DNA from: CAKZNE01 sp963976435
Lineage (GTDB): Bacteria > Bacteroidota > Bacteroidia > Flavobacteriales > Schleiferiaceae
Direction: 5' to 3'
Length of the DNA: 64,000 nucleotides
Assembly (NCBI GenBank): GCA_963976435.1
Contig: CAXBKQ010000008.1
Location: 79,694 to 143,693 of the forward strand
Shown here piece by piece: positions 26,921 through 35,697 of the stretch. Every line of letters starts with the position of its first letter. Position 1 is the stretch's first letter. A program made the translations under genes and the position numbers. The notes under the pieces were generated by a model. That model saw only the letters and a program-made list of their open reading frames with translations. It was not told the origin of the DNA and ran no database searches.

Positions 26921-27268
26921 ATGAAAAAATTTTTCGGCTTTATCTTTTTTCTGACTATGCTCAACTCTTGTCATGAAGAAAAAATTGAAAATAGCAACTA
27001 TGTAATTGAAAGCGAAATTTTTGAAACTCAATTAGGAAAGGATAAGGTATATGGCATCAGCCTAAAGCTAAAATCCCCTCAAAATATCAAGGAATTTAAA
27101 GGAATAAAGTTGAGTTTTTACCAAAACGAAAAAGTGTGGATAGACACTATATTCGCTGAATTAAATGGTTCTGACACTTTAATTAGTGAAGTAATATTTA
27201 CCGAAAGTAACAGTCTTGAAAAAGGCGAGCCCAGCTATAAATTTGAAAGCTTCGATATTGAATCCTGA
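26921..27268 (+). CDS. Small lipoprotein, unknown function
   Basis: A 115-residue exported lipoprotein. MKKFFGFIFFLTMLNSC is a type II signal peptide with the acylated cysteine at residue 17. The mature part (~98 residues) alternates hydrophobic and polar residues (KVYGISLKLKSPQNIKEFKGIKLSFYQN), suggesting a small beta-sandwich. I do not recognise the family. Frame-open sequence extends upstream to 26714, but the promoter box and signal peptide favour the start at 26921 (or 26912). Its last 11 bases overlap the methyltransferase gene. Confidence 0.7.
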   Translation: MKKFFGFIFFLTMLNSCHEEKIENSNYVIESEIFETQLGKDKVYGISLKLKSPQNIKEFKGIKLSFYQNEKVWIDTIFAELNGSDTLISEVIFTESNSLEKGEPSYKFESFDIES

Positions 27269-28427
27269 AAATCTAAAAATCATCGCAAAAACCTATCATG
27301 GTTTGGAGGATGTTTTGGCAAAAGAGCTGAGAGTTCTTGGTGCCCAAAATGTAAAAATCATAAAAAGAGGGGTGAGATTTGAAGGGGATCTTGGCTTTGT
27401 CTACAAGGCCAATCTTTGGTGTAGAACCGCTCTTAGAATAATGGTTCCATTGGCTGAGTTTAAAATTAGAAATGAACAAGAGCTCTACAAAAAAATTAAA
27501 TCCATACCCTGGGAAGATCACTTTGATCTTGACAAAAGCATAGCTATTGATGCCGTGGTAAATGCGAGGCAGTATAGGAATAGTTTGTTTATTGCCCAAA
27601 AATCAAAGGATGCTATTGCAGACCGTTTTCGGGAAAAATTTAATGATAGACCATCGGTAGACACCAGCGATCCAGATATTCGGATTAATGTTCATATTCA
27701 CAATGAGAATGTTACGGTTTCCCTAGATAGTTCTGGTCATTCTCTTCATAAAAGAGGTTATAGAGTGGATGCCAATATTGCTCCATTAAGCGAGGTCTTG
27801 GCAGCTGGAATTCTATCCTTGGCGGGATGGGATGCTATGAAAAACTTTATAGACCCGATGTGTGGTTCTGGAACCTTATTGATAGAAGCTGCATTAATGG
27901 CCCATAATATTGCTCCCAATATTTTTAGGCAGGAATTTGGATTTCAAAAATGGAACAATTACGATGAAGATCTTTTTAAATTATTGTTTGAAAAGGCCAT
28001 GGAGAAGGAAAAAAACTTTCATTTTAGCATTGAAGGCTACGACAAGGATACACTTTCGGTAATGAAATCCAGGAAAAATTTAAAAAGTGCTTTGATGGAT
28101 GAGGAAATCTCTGTTCAGAAAATGGATTTTTTAAATTTCAAAAAGCATGAAGACTTTAAAGAGAAGGGGCTATTAGTTTTTAACCCACCCTATGGTGAGA
28201 AAATGGAAGCCGATATTCCTGCACTTTACAAAGGAATTGGAGATAGTCTTAAGAAAGACTTTGGAGGATATACAGCTTGGATTTTCACCTCCTCATCCGA
28301 AGGAATTAAAAACATTGGCCTAAAACCCTCCAAAAGAATTCAGCTTTTTAATGGAAAATTAGAAAGTTGGCTAGTAAAATATGACCTCTATGAAGGCAGT
28401 AAAAAAGCAAAATATCAAAGTGAATAA
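27258..28427 (+). CDS. THUMP-domain class I SAM RNA methyltransferase (RlmL/TrmN-like)
   Basis: A 389-residue RNA methyltransferase. An N-terminal THUMP domain (residues ~1-160, opening NPENLKIIAKTYHGLEDVL) is followed by the catalytic domain with FIDPMCGSGTLLIEAALMA (motif I) and LLVFNPPYGEKM (the NPPY catalytic motif for guanine-N2 methylation). The size equals the N-terminal half of E. coli RlmL, which methylates G2445 of 23S rRNA, and also the tRNA m2G6 enzyme TrmN; the target is unresolved. I chose the TTG at 27258 because homologues begin at this point and it overlaps the lipoprotein stop. The next gene overlaps its 3' end by 47 bases. Confidence 0.88.
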   Translation: MNPENLKIIAKTYHGLEDVLAKELRVLGAQNVKIIKRGVRFEGDLGFVYKANLWCRTALRIMVPLAEFKIRNEQELYKKIKSIPWEDHFDLDKSIAIDAVVNARQYRNSLFIAQKSKDAIADRFREKFNDRPSVDTSDPDIRINVHIHNENVTVSLDSSGHSLHKRGYRVDANIAPLSEVLAAGILSLAGWDAMKNFIDPMCGSGTLLIEAALMAHNIAPNIFRQEFGFQKWNNYDEDLFKLLFEKAMEKEKNFHFSIEGYDKDTLSVMKSRKNLKSALMDEEISVQKMDFLNFKKHEDFKEKGLLVFNPPYGEKMEADIPALYKGIGDSLKKDFGGYTAWIFTSSSEGIKNIGLKPSKRIQLFNGKLESWLVKYDLYEGSKKAKYQSE

Positions 28428-29448
28428 TCTTTTTAAACTATCATTTTTAGGCCTTTCTATCTTGGCTATTTTCAGCTCTTGTGAAGACCCTAGCCGAAAA
28501 ATTAAAAATGAAAAGCTAAGCCTCCAGCTCGAAAAGGCCGACATTTTTATCAATAACAAATTTTATATTGGTATCGGCAAACAGGAGGAAAGTTTCGATT
28601 CCATTTTTGTAAATGGTTCTAGATGGGATAATTATGATCCAGATACCAAAAAAATTGCACTGAGCTATTCACAGGTTGGAAGTAAATCTTTAAAAATTTT
28701 AGCCTTTCGTGATGGTGACAAAAAAATTGGGAATGTAAATTTCAGAATTCTTTCCAAAAAAGCAGTAAAACCATTGCTCTATGAAATTGTAAAGGTTCTT
28801 CCTCATGATCCAAAGGCCTATACTCAAGGTTATGAATTGTACAATGGTTTCCTATATGAAAGTTTAGGGCAATACAGACAATCTGAAATCCGGAAACAAG
28901 AATTCCCAAGCACGAAAATTTTAAAATCATTTGCTTTGCCTAGTGAGCTATTTGCTGAGGGACTCAGTATTCTAAGAGATACCGTTTACCAGGCAACCTG
29001 GAAAGCTAGAAAATGCCTAAGCTATGACCTCGATTTAAATCCCATTGCAAAAATGAATATTCCCACCGTGGAAGGCTGGGGATTAACCAATGATGGAAAG
29101 CATTTAATTATTTCTGATGGAAGCCATATTATCTATTATTTAGATAGTAAAATGAATATTGTAAAAGCCCAGGAAATTTACAATCAAAGGCAGGCATTAG
29201 GACAATTAAACGAGCTGGAATATGTTGATAATAAGATATATGCCAATATTTACACCACCGATTATATTTTTGTTTTTAATCCTCAAAACGGAGTAGCTGA
29301 GGCCTATGTAGATTTAGCACCACTTCGAAAAAAATTGAATAATCCAGCAGCAGAGGTATTAAATGGAATTGCCTATATAAAGGAAACTGGAAATTTCTTG
29401 GTTACTGGAAAATATTGGGACAAAGCTTTTATCATTAAATTAATTTGA
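28381..29448 (+). CDS. Lipoprotein glutaminyl-peptide cyclotransferase
   Basis: A 355-residue lipoprotein. The lipobox LAIFSSC sets the acylated cysteine at residue 34. From residue ~135 the sequence follows the five-bladed propeller glutamine cyclotransferase family: VLPHDPKAYTQGYELYNGFLYESLGQYRQSEIR, FAEGLSILRDTVYQATWK, EGWGLTNDGKHLIISDGS and LNGIAYIKETGNFLVTGKYW. The enzyme converts N-terminal glutamine of exported proteins to pyroglutamate; many T9SS-secreted proteins in this phylum start with Gln after signal cleavage, so it may modify such cargo (inference). Residues 35-130 form an extra N-terminal domain. The start overlaps the methyltransferase gene by 47 bases. Confidence 0.85.
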   Translation: MTSMKAVKKQNIKVNNLFKLSFLGLSILAIFSSCEDPSRKIKNEKLSLQLEKADIFINNKFYIGIGKQEESFDSIFVNGSRWDNYDPDTKKIALSYSQVGSKSLKILAFRDGDKKIGNVNFRILSKKAVKPLLYEIVKVLPHDPKAYTQGYELYNGFLYESLGQYRQSEIRKQEFPSTKILKSFALPSELFAEGLSILRDTVYQATWKARKCLSYDLDLNPIAKMNIPTVEGWGLTNDGKHLIISDGSHIIYYLDSKMNIVKAQEIYNQRQALGQLNELEYVDNKIYANIYTTDYIFVFNPQNGVAEAYVDLAPLRKKLNNPAAEVLNGIAYIKETGNFLVTGKYWDKAFIIKLI

Positions 29449-29495
29449 TGAGCATAAAACTCTTATTCTCCTAAAATATAGCACTTTTGCCTTCA

Positions 29496-31949
29496 ATGGA
29501 TTTATTTGCTGAAGTAATATTACCACTTGCCTTACCTCAAAATTATACCTACCAAATCCCTGCTTCAATGCAACAAAGTTTGGATATTGGAATGCGTGTA
29601 GTTGTTCAATTGGGAAAGAGGAAGCTATATACTGGACTAGTGGCAAAAATCCATTCTGAAGTTCCTGAGGCTTATCATCCAAAGGAAATTTTAGAGATTG
29701 AAGATCGTGAACCGATAGTAAGCCCCAAACAAATGCAGCTTTGGAGGTGGATTTCTGAATATTATATGTGCTACCAAGGAGAGGTGATGATGGCCTCCCT
29801 TCCTTCTGGACTAAAACTAGAAAGTGAAACCGTGGTACTAAGGAACCATTTGAAGGAAATTGTTGATGACGAAATCAGCGACCATGAATTTTTGATAATA
29901 GAGGCATTAGAAAGTCAAGATGCCCTATCTATTAAAGAGATTGCCGAAATTATCGACATAAAGAATCCATTGAAAATTATTCAAAACCTCTTAGGTAAGC
30001 ACTATATAGTTTTAGAGGAAGAATTAAAAACGGGATATAAGCCCAAGCAGAAAAAATATGTAACCATTAATCCAGATTTAGGCGAAGAGGAAATTTCAGA
30101 CTACTTTGAAAAACTTAGCAAAGCTCCTAAACAAAGAGATTTATTACTTAGTTATTTTTCCTTAAAATCGCAATTAGGTAGCAGCAAAAAAATGGCAGCC
30201 AGCCAATTGCTAAAAGAGAGTGGTTCTTCTAGCGCGAGTTTAAATTCCCTGGTTAAAAAAGAAATTTTTCAAATCTATTTTGATAAGGATATAGCAGAAA
30301 AATACGCTGATGAAACTTATGACCTAAAAAGCTTAAACGAACATCAGCAAAAGGCGCTTTTAGAAATACAAAATGAATTTAAATCAAAAGATTGCGTGCT
30401 GCTTCATGGAGTTACCAGTTCTGGTAAAACTGAAATTTATGTTAGCCTAATTAACGAGGTATTAAAGGAAAGTAAGCAGATTCTATATTTGGTTCCAGAA
30501 ATTGCTCTTACGACGCAACTAATCAGCCGATTACAATATTATTTTGGAGATCAGGTATTAATTTACCATTCCAGATTCAGTGATAGGAAAAGGGTGGAAA
30601 CTTGGTTGGAACTGGTTCGGAATCCAGAAAAACCTGTTTTAGTTATTGGAGCGAGAAGCAGTCTCCTTCTACCTTTCTCAAATTTAGGGCTTATTATAGT
30701 TGACGAGGAACATGAAACTAGCTTTAAGCAATACGACCCTGCTCCTCGTTATCAGGCTAGAGATTCTGCAATAGTTCTGGCAAAAATTCATAATACCAAA
30801 GTGCTCTTAGGCTCTGCTACACCTTCTTTTGAGAGTTATTACAATGCTAAAAGAGGAAAGTTTGGTCTGGTGGAAATATTTAAACGCCATGGCGACATTC
30901 CCTTGCCCGAAATTCAATGTATAGATCTAAAACGTGCGCGTTCTAAAAGAGAAATGCAGGGGCATTTTAGTGTGGATTTAATTAATGAGATTAAGGAAGT
31001 TTTAAAAAACAAAAAGCAGGTTATCCTTTTTCAGAACAGGCGAGGCTTTTCCACTATGGTTCAATGTAATAGTTGTGGACATGTTACCCAGTGTAAAAAT
31101 TGCGATATCACGCTCACCTACCACAAACATATAGATTCATTACGTTGCCATTATTGTGGGTTTTCCAGGAAAGTCCCACAACGATGCCCGGCCTGCAATA
31201 GCAGTGAAATCCGAGCATTGGGATTTGGAACGGAGAAATTAGAGGATGATCTTCAATTGATCCTTGAAAATGCGGTGATCCGAAGAATGGATTTGGATAG
31301 CACCCGAAAAAAAAATGCTTATGAAAATATCATCCAAGAATTTGAAGATGGAGCCATAGATATTTTGGTGGGCACCCAAATGGTAACCAAAGGATTAGAC
31401 TTTGAAAATGTTGCTCTGGTTGGAATAATGAATGCTGATACTCTTTTGAATTTCCCAGATTTTAGAAGCCATGAAAGGGCATTTCACCTAATGGCCCAGG
31501 TGGCAGGAAGGGCTGGAAGAAAAGGAAATAGAGGAAAGGTTTTAATACAAACCTCTGATCCCTACCACCAGGTTATAAGGAAGGTGATGGACAATGATTA
31601 TCTAAATATGTATTTGGATGGAATTTATGAAAGGAAAAACTATAGCTACCCTCCTTATAATAGATTGATAAAAATTACTTTAAAGCACAAGGATAGGAGC
31701 CACCTTGCTCATTCATCGAGTTTAATTGGAAAGGAATTAAGAGAAATATTCGGCGCCCGAGTATTAGGACCTGAATTTCCATTAATTGCCAGATTGAGAA
31801 ACCTCTTTCAAATGGAAATAATATTAAAATTAGAGGAGGAAATATCTTTAAAAAAGGTAAAATTCAATCTTAGAGAAAATATAGAAATGTTCTTTAAAAA
31901 TCATCCAAAAGAAAAGGTTAGGGTAATTTTTGATGTAGATCCTTTCTAA
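29496..31949 (+). CDS. priA: Primosomal protein N' (replication restart helicase)
   Basis: An 817-residue superfamily 2 helicase that reloads the replisome at stalled forks. Residues 1-100 form the 3' DNA-binding domain (VILPLALPQNYTYQIP). LLHGVTSSGKTEIYVSL is Walker A and LIIVDEEHETSF is Walker B (DEEH). A zinc-binding region with paired cysteines (CNSCGHVTQCKNC, CHYCGF, RCPACNS) lies around residues 525-570. GTQMVTKGLDF and QVAGRAGRKG are motifs V and VI. Longer than the E. coli protein (732 residues) because of an insertion at ~130-270. I use the ATG at 29496; a TTG lies three codons upstream. Its 3' end overlaps the convergent YhhN gene by 4 bases. Confidence 0.95.
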   Translation: MDLFAEVILPLALPQNYTYQIPASMQQSLDIGMRVVVQLGKRKLYTGLVAKIHSEVPEAYHPKEILEIEDREPIVSPKQMQLWRWISEYYMCYQGEVMMASLPSGLKLESETVVLRNHLKEIVDDEISDHEFLIIEALESQDALSIKEIAEIIDIKNPLKIIQNLLGKHYIVLEEELKTGYKPKQKKYVTINPDLGEEEISDYFEKLSKAPKQRDLLLSYFSLKSQLGSSKKMAASQLLKESGSSSASLNSLVKKEIFQIYFDKDIAEKYADETYDLKSLNEHQQKALLEIQNEFKSKDCVLLHGVTSSGKTEIYVSLINEVLKESKQILYLVPEIALTTQLISRLQYYFGDQVLIYHSRFSDRKRVETWLELVRNPEKPVLVIGARSSLLLPFSNLGLIIVDEEHETSFKQYDPAPRYQARDSAIVLAKIHNTKVLLGSATPSFESYYNAKRGKFGLVEIFKRHGDIPLPEIQCIDLKRARSKREMQGHFSVDLINEIKEVLKNKKQVILFQNRRGFSTMVQCNSCGHVTQCKNCDITLTYHKHIDSLRCHYCGFSRKVPQRCPACNSSEIRALGFGTEKLEDDLQLILENAVIRRMDLDSTRKKNAYENIIQEFEDGAIDILVGTQMVTKGLDFENVALVGIMNADTLLNFPDFRSHERAFHLMAQVAGRAGRKGNRGKVLIQTSDPYHQVIRKVMDNDYLNMYLDGIYERKNYSYPPYNRLIKITLKHKDRSHLAHSSSLIGKELREIFGARVLGPEFPLIARLRNLFQMEIILKLEEEISLKKVKFNLRENIEMFFKNHPKEKVRVIFDVDPF

Positions 31950-32626
31950 ACAGAAATTTTATCATCCACAAGCTTAAAATGCTTCAAGACACTTAGGATA
32001 ATTAAAAATTGTGCGGCGGCATAGGTGGCGAAAATCAAATATTCAAAATTTTCATTTAGCCCCTTAAACCTATTTATAGCTATTAAATAATCAGATAATA
32101 CGAAAAGTAAAACACCTAAGGGGAGCCAATAATTTTTTGTGCGATTGGTGAAATTAAATTGGACGGAACTCAGGAGGTTTATTCCTATTAATGCAGCATA
32201 AATATTAATGGGGACAAACATATCACTGGGAATTTCAATACATCTATTCAGGCTAAAAATCAACAAGCCTACAAAAATGATATTGATGATAAGTGATGGA
32301 ATATGCATCTTCCCCTGGCGCCTTCTATTAAAAAAAATAGCATAGCAAATATGAGCCAATCCAAAGGATGCCATTCCTGCAAGGAAATAGTCCTTATTTA
32401 ATTGCATTAAAAAAACATCGCCAAGCAAGGAAAACAACAAAGCGCTAGCCACCCACCATTTTGTGGAATTCTTTAGGTTTTCAATTTTGCTGATGAAAAA
32501 CAATAACAAGGAAAATAAAACCAGAGGCTTGCTTATATAAAATAAAGCTGGATCGGGTTTATAAATTATGGCCAAATGAAAAATTACAAAAGCCCAATAT
32601 AATTTTGAAAAATCCTTTAGTCTCAA
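31946..32626 (-). CDS. YhhN family membrane protein (lysoplasmalogenase-like)
   Basis: A 226-residue protein with about eight hydrophobic helices. YISKPLVLFSLLLFF, LLGDVFLMQL and LGVLLFVLSDYLIAINRF (with the conserved Asp residues in GDxFLM and SD) match the YhhN/TMEM86 family, whose animal member hydrolyses the vinyl-ether bond of lysoplasmalogen. Whether bacterial members do so is uncertain. It starts with TTG at 32626, two bases after the M48 gene stop, and converges on priA. Confidence 0.78.
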   Translation of the reverse strand: MRLKDFSKLYWAFVIFHLAIIYKPDPALFYISKPLVLFSLLLFFISKIENLKNSTKWWVASALLFSLLGDVFLMQLNKDYFLAGMASFGLAHICYAIFFNRRRQGKMHIPSLIINIIFVGLLIFSLNRCIEIPSDMFVPINIYAALIGINLLSSVQFNFTNRTKNYWLPLGVLLFVLSDYLIAINRFKGLNENFEYLIFATYAAAQFLIILSVLKHFKLVDDKISV

Positions 32627-32628
32627 GT

Positions 32629-33429
32629 CTATTTATTAGGATTGTAATATCCCAATGCTTCAGGCATCCATTTTTCCAAATTCTTAATTCTAGTGCTATG
32701 ACTAGGGTGTGTAGATAAAAATTCAGGTGGGGCTTGACCTCCAGAATTTGCGGACATTCTTTCCCAGAATTTAGGAGCCTCTCTTGGGTCATATCCAGCC
32801 ATTGCCATATAAATTAATCCCATTCTATCCGCTTCGCTCTCATGCAATCTGCTAAATGGCAAAAGTGCACCATATTGAGAAGCAACTCCATAGGCACCCA
32901 TAAAAATAGCTTGTGTTTGTTCTGGCTTATCCTTAATTGCAAGGGCTAATGCTATTCCGCCGGCTTGCTGAGCTAAGCCCTGAGACATCCTTTCTGCTCC
33001 ATGCCTAGCCACAGCATGTGCAATCTCATGTCCCATAACTACCGCTACACCTTTTTCATCCTTGCAGATAGGCATTATTCCTGTGTAAAAAGCAACCTTA
33101 CCACCAGGCATACACCATGCATTTACTGTATTCGCCTCCTCTAATAGATTGAACTCCCAAGCATAACCTTCAAGGTCCTTGGCTTCATTTCTTCTGTTTT
33201 TATCCTGCTCTACCGCAACTCGGATTTTATTCCCAGCATCTTTCACCCATTTCGTCCATTCGCTATTGCTACTTTTTGGACTATCCTTCATTACTTGATC
33301 ATATTGAGAATAACTCATGGACTGCATTTGGCTAGCTGGCAACAAAGGCAATCTCTTTCTTCCCGTTAAGGAAACGGTACTACAAGCAGCAAGAAGAAAA
33401 ACTGTGGAATAAGCAAAAATCTTTTTCAT
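32629..33429 (-). CDS. M48-family metallopeptidase lipoprotein
   Basis: A 266-residue exported zinc peptidase. MKKIFAYSTVFLLAAC is a lipoprotein signal with the cysteine at residue 16. The zinc motif is H134-E135-I-A-H138 in VVMGHEIAHAVARHGAERMS, and the third ligand is the glutamate in LHESEADRMGL. NTVNAWCMPGGKVAFYTGI is the conserved strand before it. It resembles BepA/YfgC-type M48 proteins without the TPR part; in E. coli BepA works on outer-membrane protein quality control. A promoter-like TAATTTTG lies 46 bases upstream. Confidence 0.9.
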   Translation of the reverse strand: MKKIFAYSTVFLLAACSTVSLTGRKRLPLLPASQMQSMSYSQYDQVMKDSPKSSNSEWTKWVKDAGNKIRVAVEQDKNRRNEAKDLEGYAWEFNLLEEANTVNAWCMPGGKVAFYTGIMPICKDEKGVAVVMGHEIAHAVARHGAERMSQGLAQQAGGIALALAIKDKPEQTQAIFMGAYGVASQYGALLPFSRLHESEADRMGLIYMAMAGYDPREAPKFWERMSANSGGQAPPEFLSTHPSHSTRIKNLEKWMPEALGYYNPNK

Positions 33430-33474
33430 AAAACCCTATTTCTATTTTGGTAAAACTAATCTCTTTTTCACTGC

Positions 33475-33482
33475 CAAAATTA
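33475..33482 (-). promoter_or_regulatory. Bacteroidota -7 box for the M48 peptidase gene
   Basis: TAATTTTG on the minus strand fits TAnnTTTG and is followed by GCAG. It lies 46 bases from the ATG. No well-spaced TTG is obvious upstream. Confidence 0.4.
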
Positions 33483-33511
33483 ATATTAATTTACAAACAC
33501 TACCGACTATA

Positions 33512-33546
33512 TGTCATTGTATTTTCAGTAAAACTGACACGATGTC
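33512..33546. promoter_or_regulatory. TGTCA/TGACA pentamer cluster upstream of hsp20
   Basis: TGTCA at 33512-33516, TGACA at 33535-33539 and TGTC at 33543-33546 form inverted half-sites (TGACA-cga-TGTC). A similar cluster lies in front of dnaK. It may be an operator for a heat-shock regulator; the CIRCE element is absent. Confidence 0.3.
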
Positions 33547-33640
33547 TTTAATTTCGCCAAGGGGTACTGAATTTTCGATTTGGTATTTGATTTGACTAGA
33601 GCAAGTCATGATTAATAAAACAAATTTAAATTCAGATATC

Positions 33641-34087
33641 ATGAAAATTATAAAAAGAAACCCCGCATTAAGTAATCCATTTCAACCTTCATTAAGTTCT
33701 TTATTTGATGATGATTTTTTCAATTTTGGAGAATCTTCAAACTCTAAATGGAGCAAATTACCACCCGTAAATATTTCTGAAACCAAAGATGATTTTAAGG
33801 TGGACCTTGCTGCACCAGGATTCAACAAGGAGGACTTTAAAGTGAAAATAGAAAACAAATTACTTACCATTGAAGCCGAGAGGAAGGAAGATAAAACAAC
33901 CGAAGGCGAAAACTTTACAAGACGTGAGTTTATCCAAAATTCCTTTACAAGATCTTTCCACCTTCCAGAAAATAAAATTTCTGAGGAGAGCATCAATGCC
34001 AGCTATGAAAATGGTGTATTAAGTTTAAGTCTTCCAAAAAAAGAGGAAGCAAAATCTCAGGAGCCAAAATTAATTGAGATCTCCTAA
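33641..34087 (+). CDS. Hsp20/alpha-crystallin small heat-shock protein
   Basis: A 148-residue chaperone. A short N-terminal arm (FQPSLSSLFDDDFFNF) precedes the alpha-crystallin domain at ~40-135: PPVNISETKDDFKVDLAAPGFNKEDFKVKIENKLLTIEAE, then RREFIQNSFTRSFHLPENK and YENGVLSLSLPK. Such proteins form oligomers that hold unfolding proteins until Hsp70/DnaK acts. The ATG at 33641 matches family length; a frame-open ATG at 33608 would add 11 residues. It is monocistronic with a strong terminator. Confidence 0.92.
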   Translation: MKIIKRNPALSNPFQPSLSSLFDDDFFNFGESSNSKWSKLPPVNISETKDDFKVDLAAPGFNKEDFKVKIENKLLTIEAERKEDKTTEGENFTRREFIQNSFTRSFHLPENKISEESINASYENGVLSLSLPKKEEAKSQEPKLIEIS

Positions 34088-34113
34088 TCTGCAGATTAGT
34101 CTATATATATCAC

Positions 34114-34157
34114 GCCTCGTTGGCCTTTATTTAGGGGCCGGCGAGGCATTTTTTTTT
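34114..34157 (+). terminator. Rho-independent terminator after hsp20
   Basis: A 12-bp stem (34114-34125 with 34136-34147, two G-U pairs) around a 10-base loop is followed by ATTTTTTTTT. It begins 26 bases after the hsp20 stop. Confidence 0.9.
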
Positions 34158-35124
34158 AGCCTTTTTCAAACTCTAGTTCATCGTGATGACTCCATTCTAT
34201 CCAAGAGCCATCGTAATTCCAAACATTTGGCATTCCAAGAATTTCGCGAAAGTAAAAGGCTAACAATGCCGATCGAGCACCGGATTGACAATAAACCACA
34301 ACTTCACTATCCTTTTCTAGATTGAGAAATTGAAGCTTCTCTTCTACCTCCCACGGTTCCCTAAAACAAAAATCCTCGCCATCAGAAATGCGGTTCACCT
34401 CCGAATAGTCAAAACGAATAGCGGCTGGGATTCTACCCCCCTTTGCCGCACCCTTTTTCACTACGCTTCCCGAAAACTCTTCTATTGTCCTAGAATCTAA
34501 AAGCACAATATCGGTTCTGATTTTCAGCAATTCATCGAGCTCAATATCGAGCTTGGCCTTTCTTTTTACAGTAAAATTGAATTTTGATTTTGGATATTTT
34601 GAATTTAGATATTGAAGAGGATAGTTCAATGATTTCCACTGGTGAATACCACCATTGAGAAATCTTATTTTATCAAATCCATAATGGCTTAATATAAACC
34701 ATAACCGAGCAGCATTTACAGCACCTCTGTCATCATAAAGGATTAAACTATCCTCATTTCTAATGCCCATTTCGGAGAAGAGAATTTCAATTTTTTCCTT
34801 GGAAGCTTTAAAGCTGTTTAGGCCATCTTTTTGTTCATTGAAATCATTTCTCCAAATTTGTAATGCTCCTGGAATATGGCCAGTTTTGAAATCTTCAGGT
34901 TTCCGAACATCCAATATTTTACTGGATCTTGAGGAATTTAAAATTGATTGTAATTCCGTACAACTAATAATAGAGGGCTGCTCGGCAATTGACCTAAGCT
35001 CGTGATTTACAATGTTTGCAAGTGATGGCTTTTCCCCTCGTTCCTTGTAATACAATTGCCCTTCGCAGGATATTAGAAGCAAAGTAAAAACGATTAGTGT
35101 ATATTTTAATCTAATAAATACCAT
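34156..35124 (-). CDS. Exported lipoprotein rhodanese (tandem sulfurtransferase)
   Basis: A 322-residue lipoprotein with two rhodanese domains. The lipobox LLLISC places the acylated cysteine at residue 20. Domain one (~50-170: ILDVRKPEDFKTGHIPGALQIW) lacks a catalytic cysteine; domain two (~200-310) carries C279 in VVYCQSGARSALL, a six-residue active-site loop ending in Arg. This is the thiosulfate/3-mercaptopyruvate sulfurtransferase layout, but almost all such enzymes are cytoplasmic, so an envelope-anchored version is notable. It is the last gene of the sulfite-oxidase operon and overlaps the cytochrome gene by 19 bases, suggesting it releases sulfite from thiosulfate for the oxidase (inference). 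Confidence 0.85.
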   Translation of the reverse strand: MVFIRLKYTLIVFTLLLISCEGQLYYKERGEKPSLANIVNHELRSIAEQPSIISCTELQSILNSSRSSKILDVRKPEDFKTGHIPGALQIWRNDFNEQKDGLNSFKASKEKIEILFSEMGIRNEDSLILYDDRGAVNAARLWFILSHYGFDKIRFLNGGIHQWKSLNYPLQYLNSKYPKSKFNFTVKRKAKLDIELDELLKIRTDIVLLDSRTIEEFSGSVVKKGAAKGGRIPAAIRFDYSEVNRISDGEDFCFREPWEVEEKLQFLNLEKDSEVVVYCQSGARSALLAFYFREILGMPNVWNYDGSWIEWSHHDELEFEKG

Positions 35125-35579
35125 TCAGTATCAAGATTTGGTCGCCTGCTCGAATTTACATTTAATCCGGTCTTTTTTGAAGGATTATAATATTTTGCCA
35201 AATAATTCAAAATAGGCAGCTCATTATCACCAAGGTCCCACAAGTTTTGTTCAGCTTGCATCCAGCGAATTTTTTCTAGCCAAACTTCCTTAGTGAAGAA
35301 ATTTTGAGTTACTAGATCTAAATGGTGACAGGATTGGCAGTTTTGCTTCACTAAAATATAACCTTCATCCACTATTAAATTGGATTCAGGGTCTATGGAA
35401 CCAATATCAAGCTTCAGATCATTGCTTACTATTTCATTAGAAACTAGCTTTGGATTTTGGGGGTTTTCAGCTAGGTAAACCCAAACAAAAAACAGTATCA
35501 GATTTAAGGCCATCAGCCTAATCATCCATTTTGCCCTTTTGTGGATTTTGCTAAATATTAATGAATCCCCTTCCTCCAA
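35106..35579 (-). CDS. Membrane-anchored monohaem cytochrome c, partner of sulfite oxidase
   Basis: A 157-residue protein. One transmembrane anchor lies at residues ~20-36 (MIRLMALNLILFFVWVY). The haem-binding CQSCH motif is at 81-85 within a small c-type domain (YILVKQNCQSCHHLDLV...ILNYLAKYY). The order and size resemble SorB-type cytochromes that take electrons from SorA/SoxC-like sulfite dehydrogenases. The start is a TTG at 35579, one base after the stop of the 38-residue ORF; an ATG further in would cut the N-terminus just before the anchor. A distal Met ligand could be in WMQAEQN. Confidence 0.82.
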   Translation of the reverse strand: MEEGDSLIFSKIHKRAKWMIRLMALNLILFFVWVYLAENPQNPKLVSNEIVSNDLKLDIGSIDPESNLIVDEGYILVKQNCQSCHHLDLVTQNFFTKEVWLEKIRWMQAEQNLWDLGDNELPILNYLAKYYNPSKKTGLNVNSSRRPNLDTEWYLLD

Positions 35580-35580
35580 A

Positions 35581-35697
35581 CTAAATCTTGATTAGGATTA
35601 AGCACAACCATAATATCAGCCCGAAAATTAATAAGAGATTGATACTCTTCAACCACCTATAAAAGGCTATCAAAAAACTTTCATTCTTATTTTCCAT
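35581..35697 (-). CDS. 38-residue single-helix membrane microprotein in the sulfite-oxidase operon
   Basis: An ORF of 39 codons, ATG at 35697 to TAG at 35583-35581. The product begins MENKNESFLIAFYRWLKS, then a ~19-residue hydrophobic helix (LLLIFGLILWLCLILI) and ends KI. Its start overlaps the last 11 bases of the sulfite oxidase gene, and its stop is one base before the TTG of the cytochrome gene, so the three genes are packed like a translationally coupled unit. Hydrophobicity, a charged N-terminus and the exact fit between two genes favour a real small subunit or anchor, similar to accessory microproteins of oxidase complexes. I know no family for it. Confidence 0.7.
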   Translation of the reverse strand: MENKNESFLIAFYRWLKSINLLLIFGLILWLCLILIKI

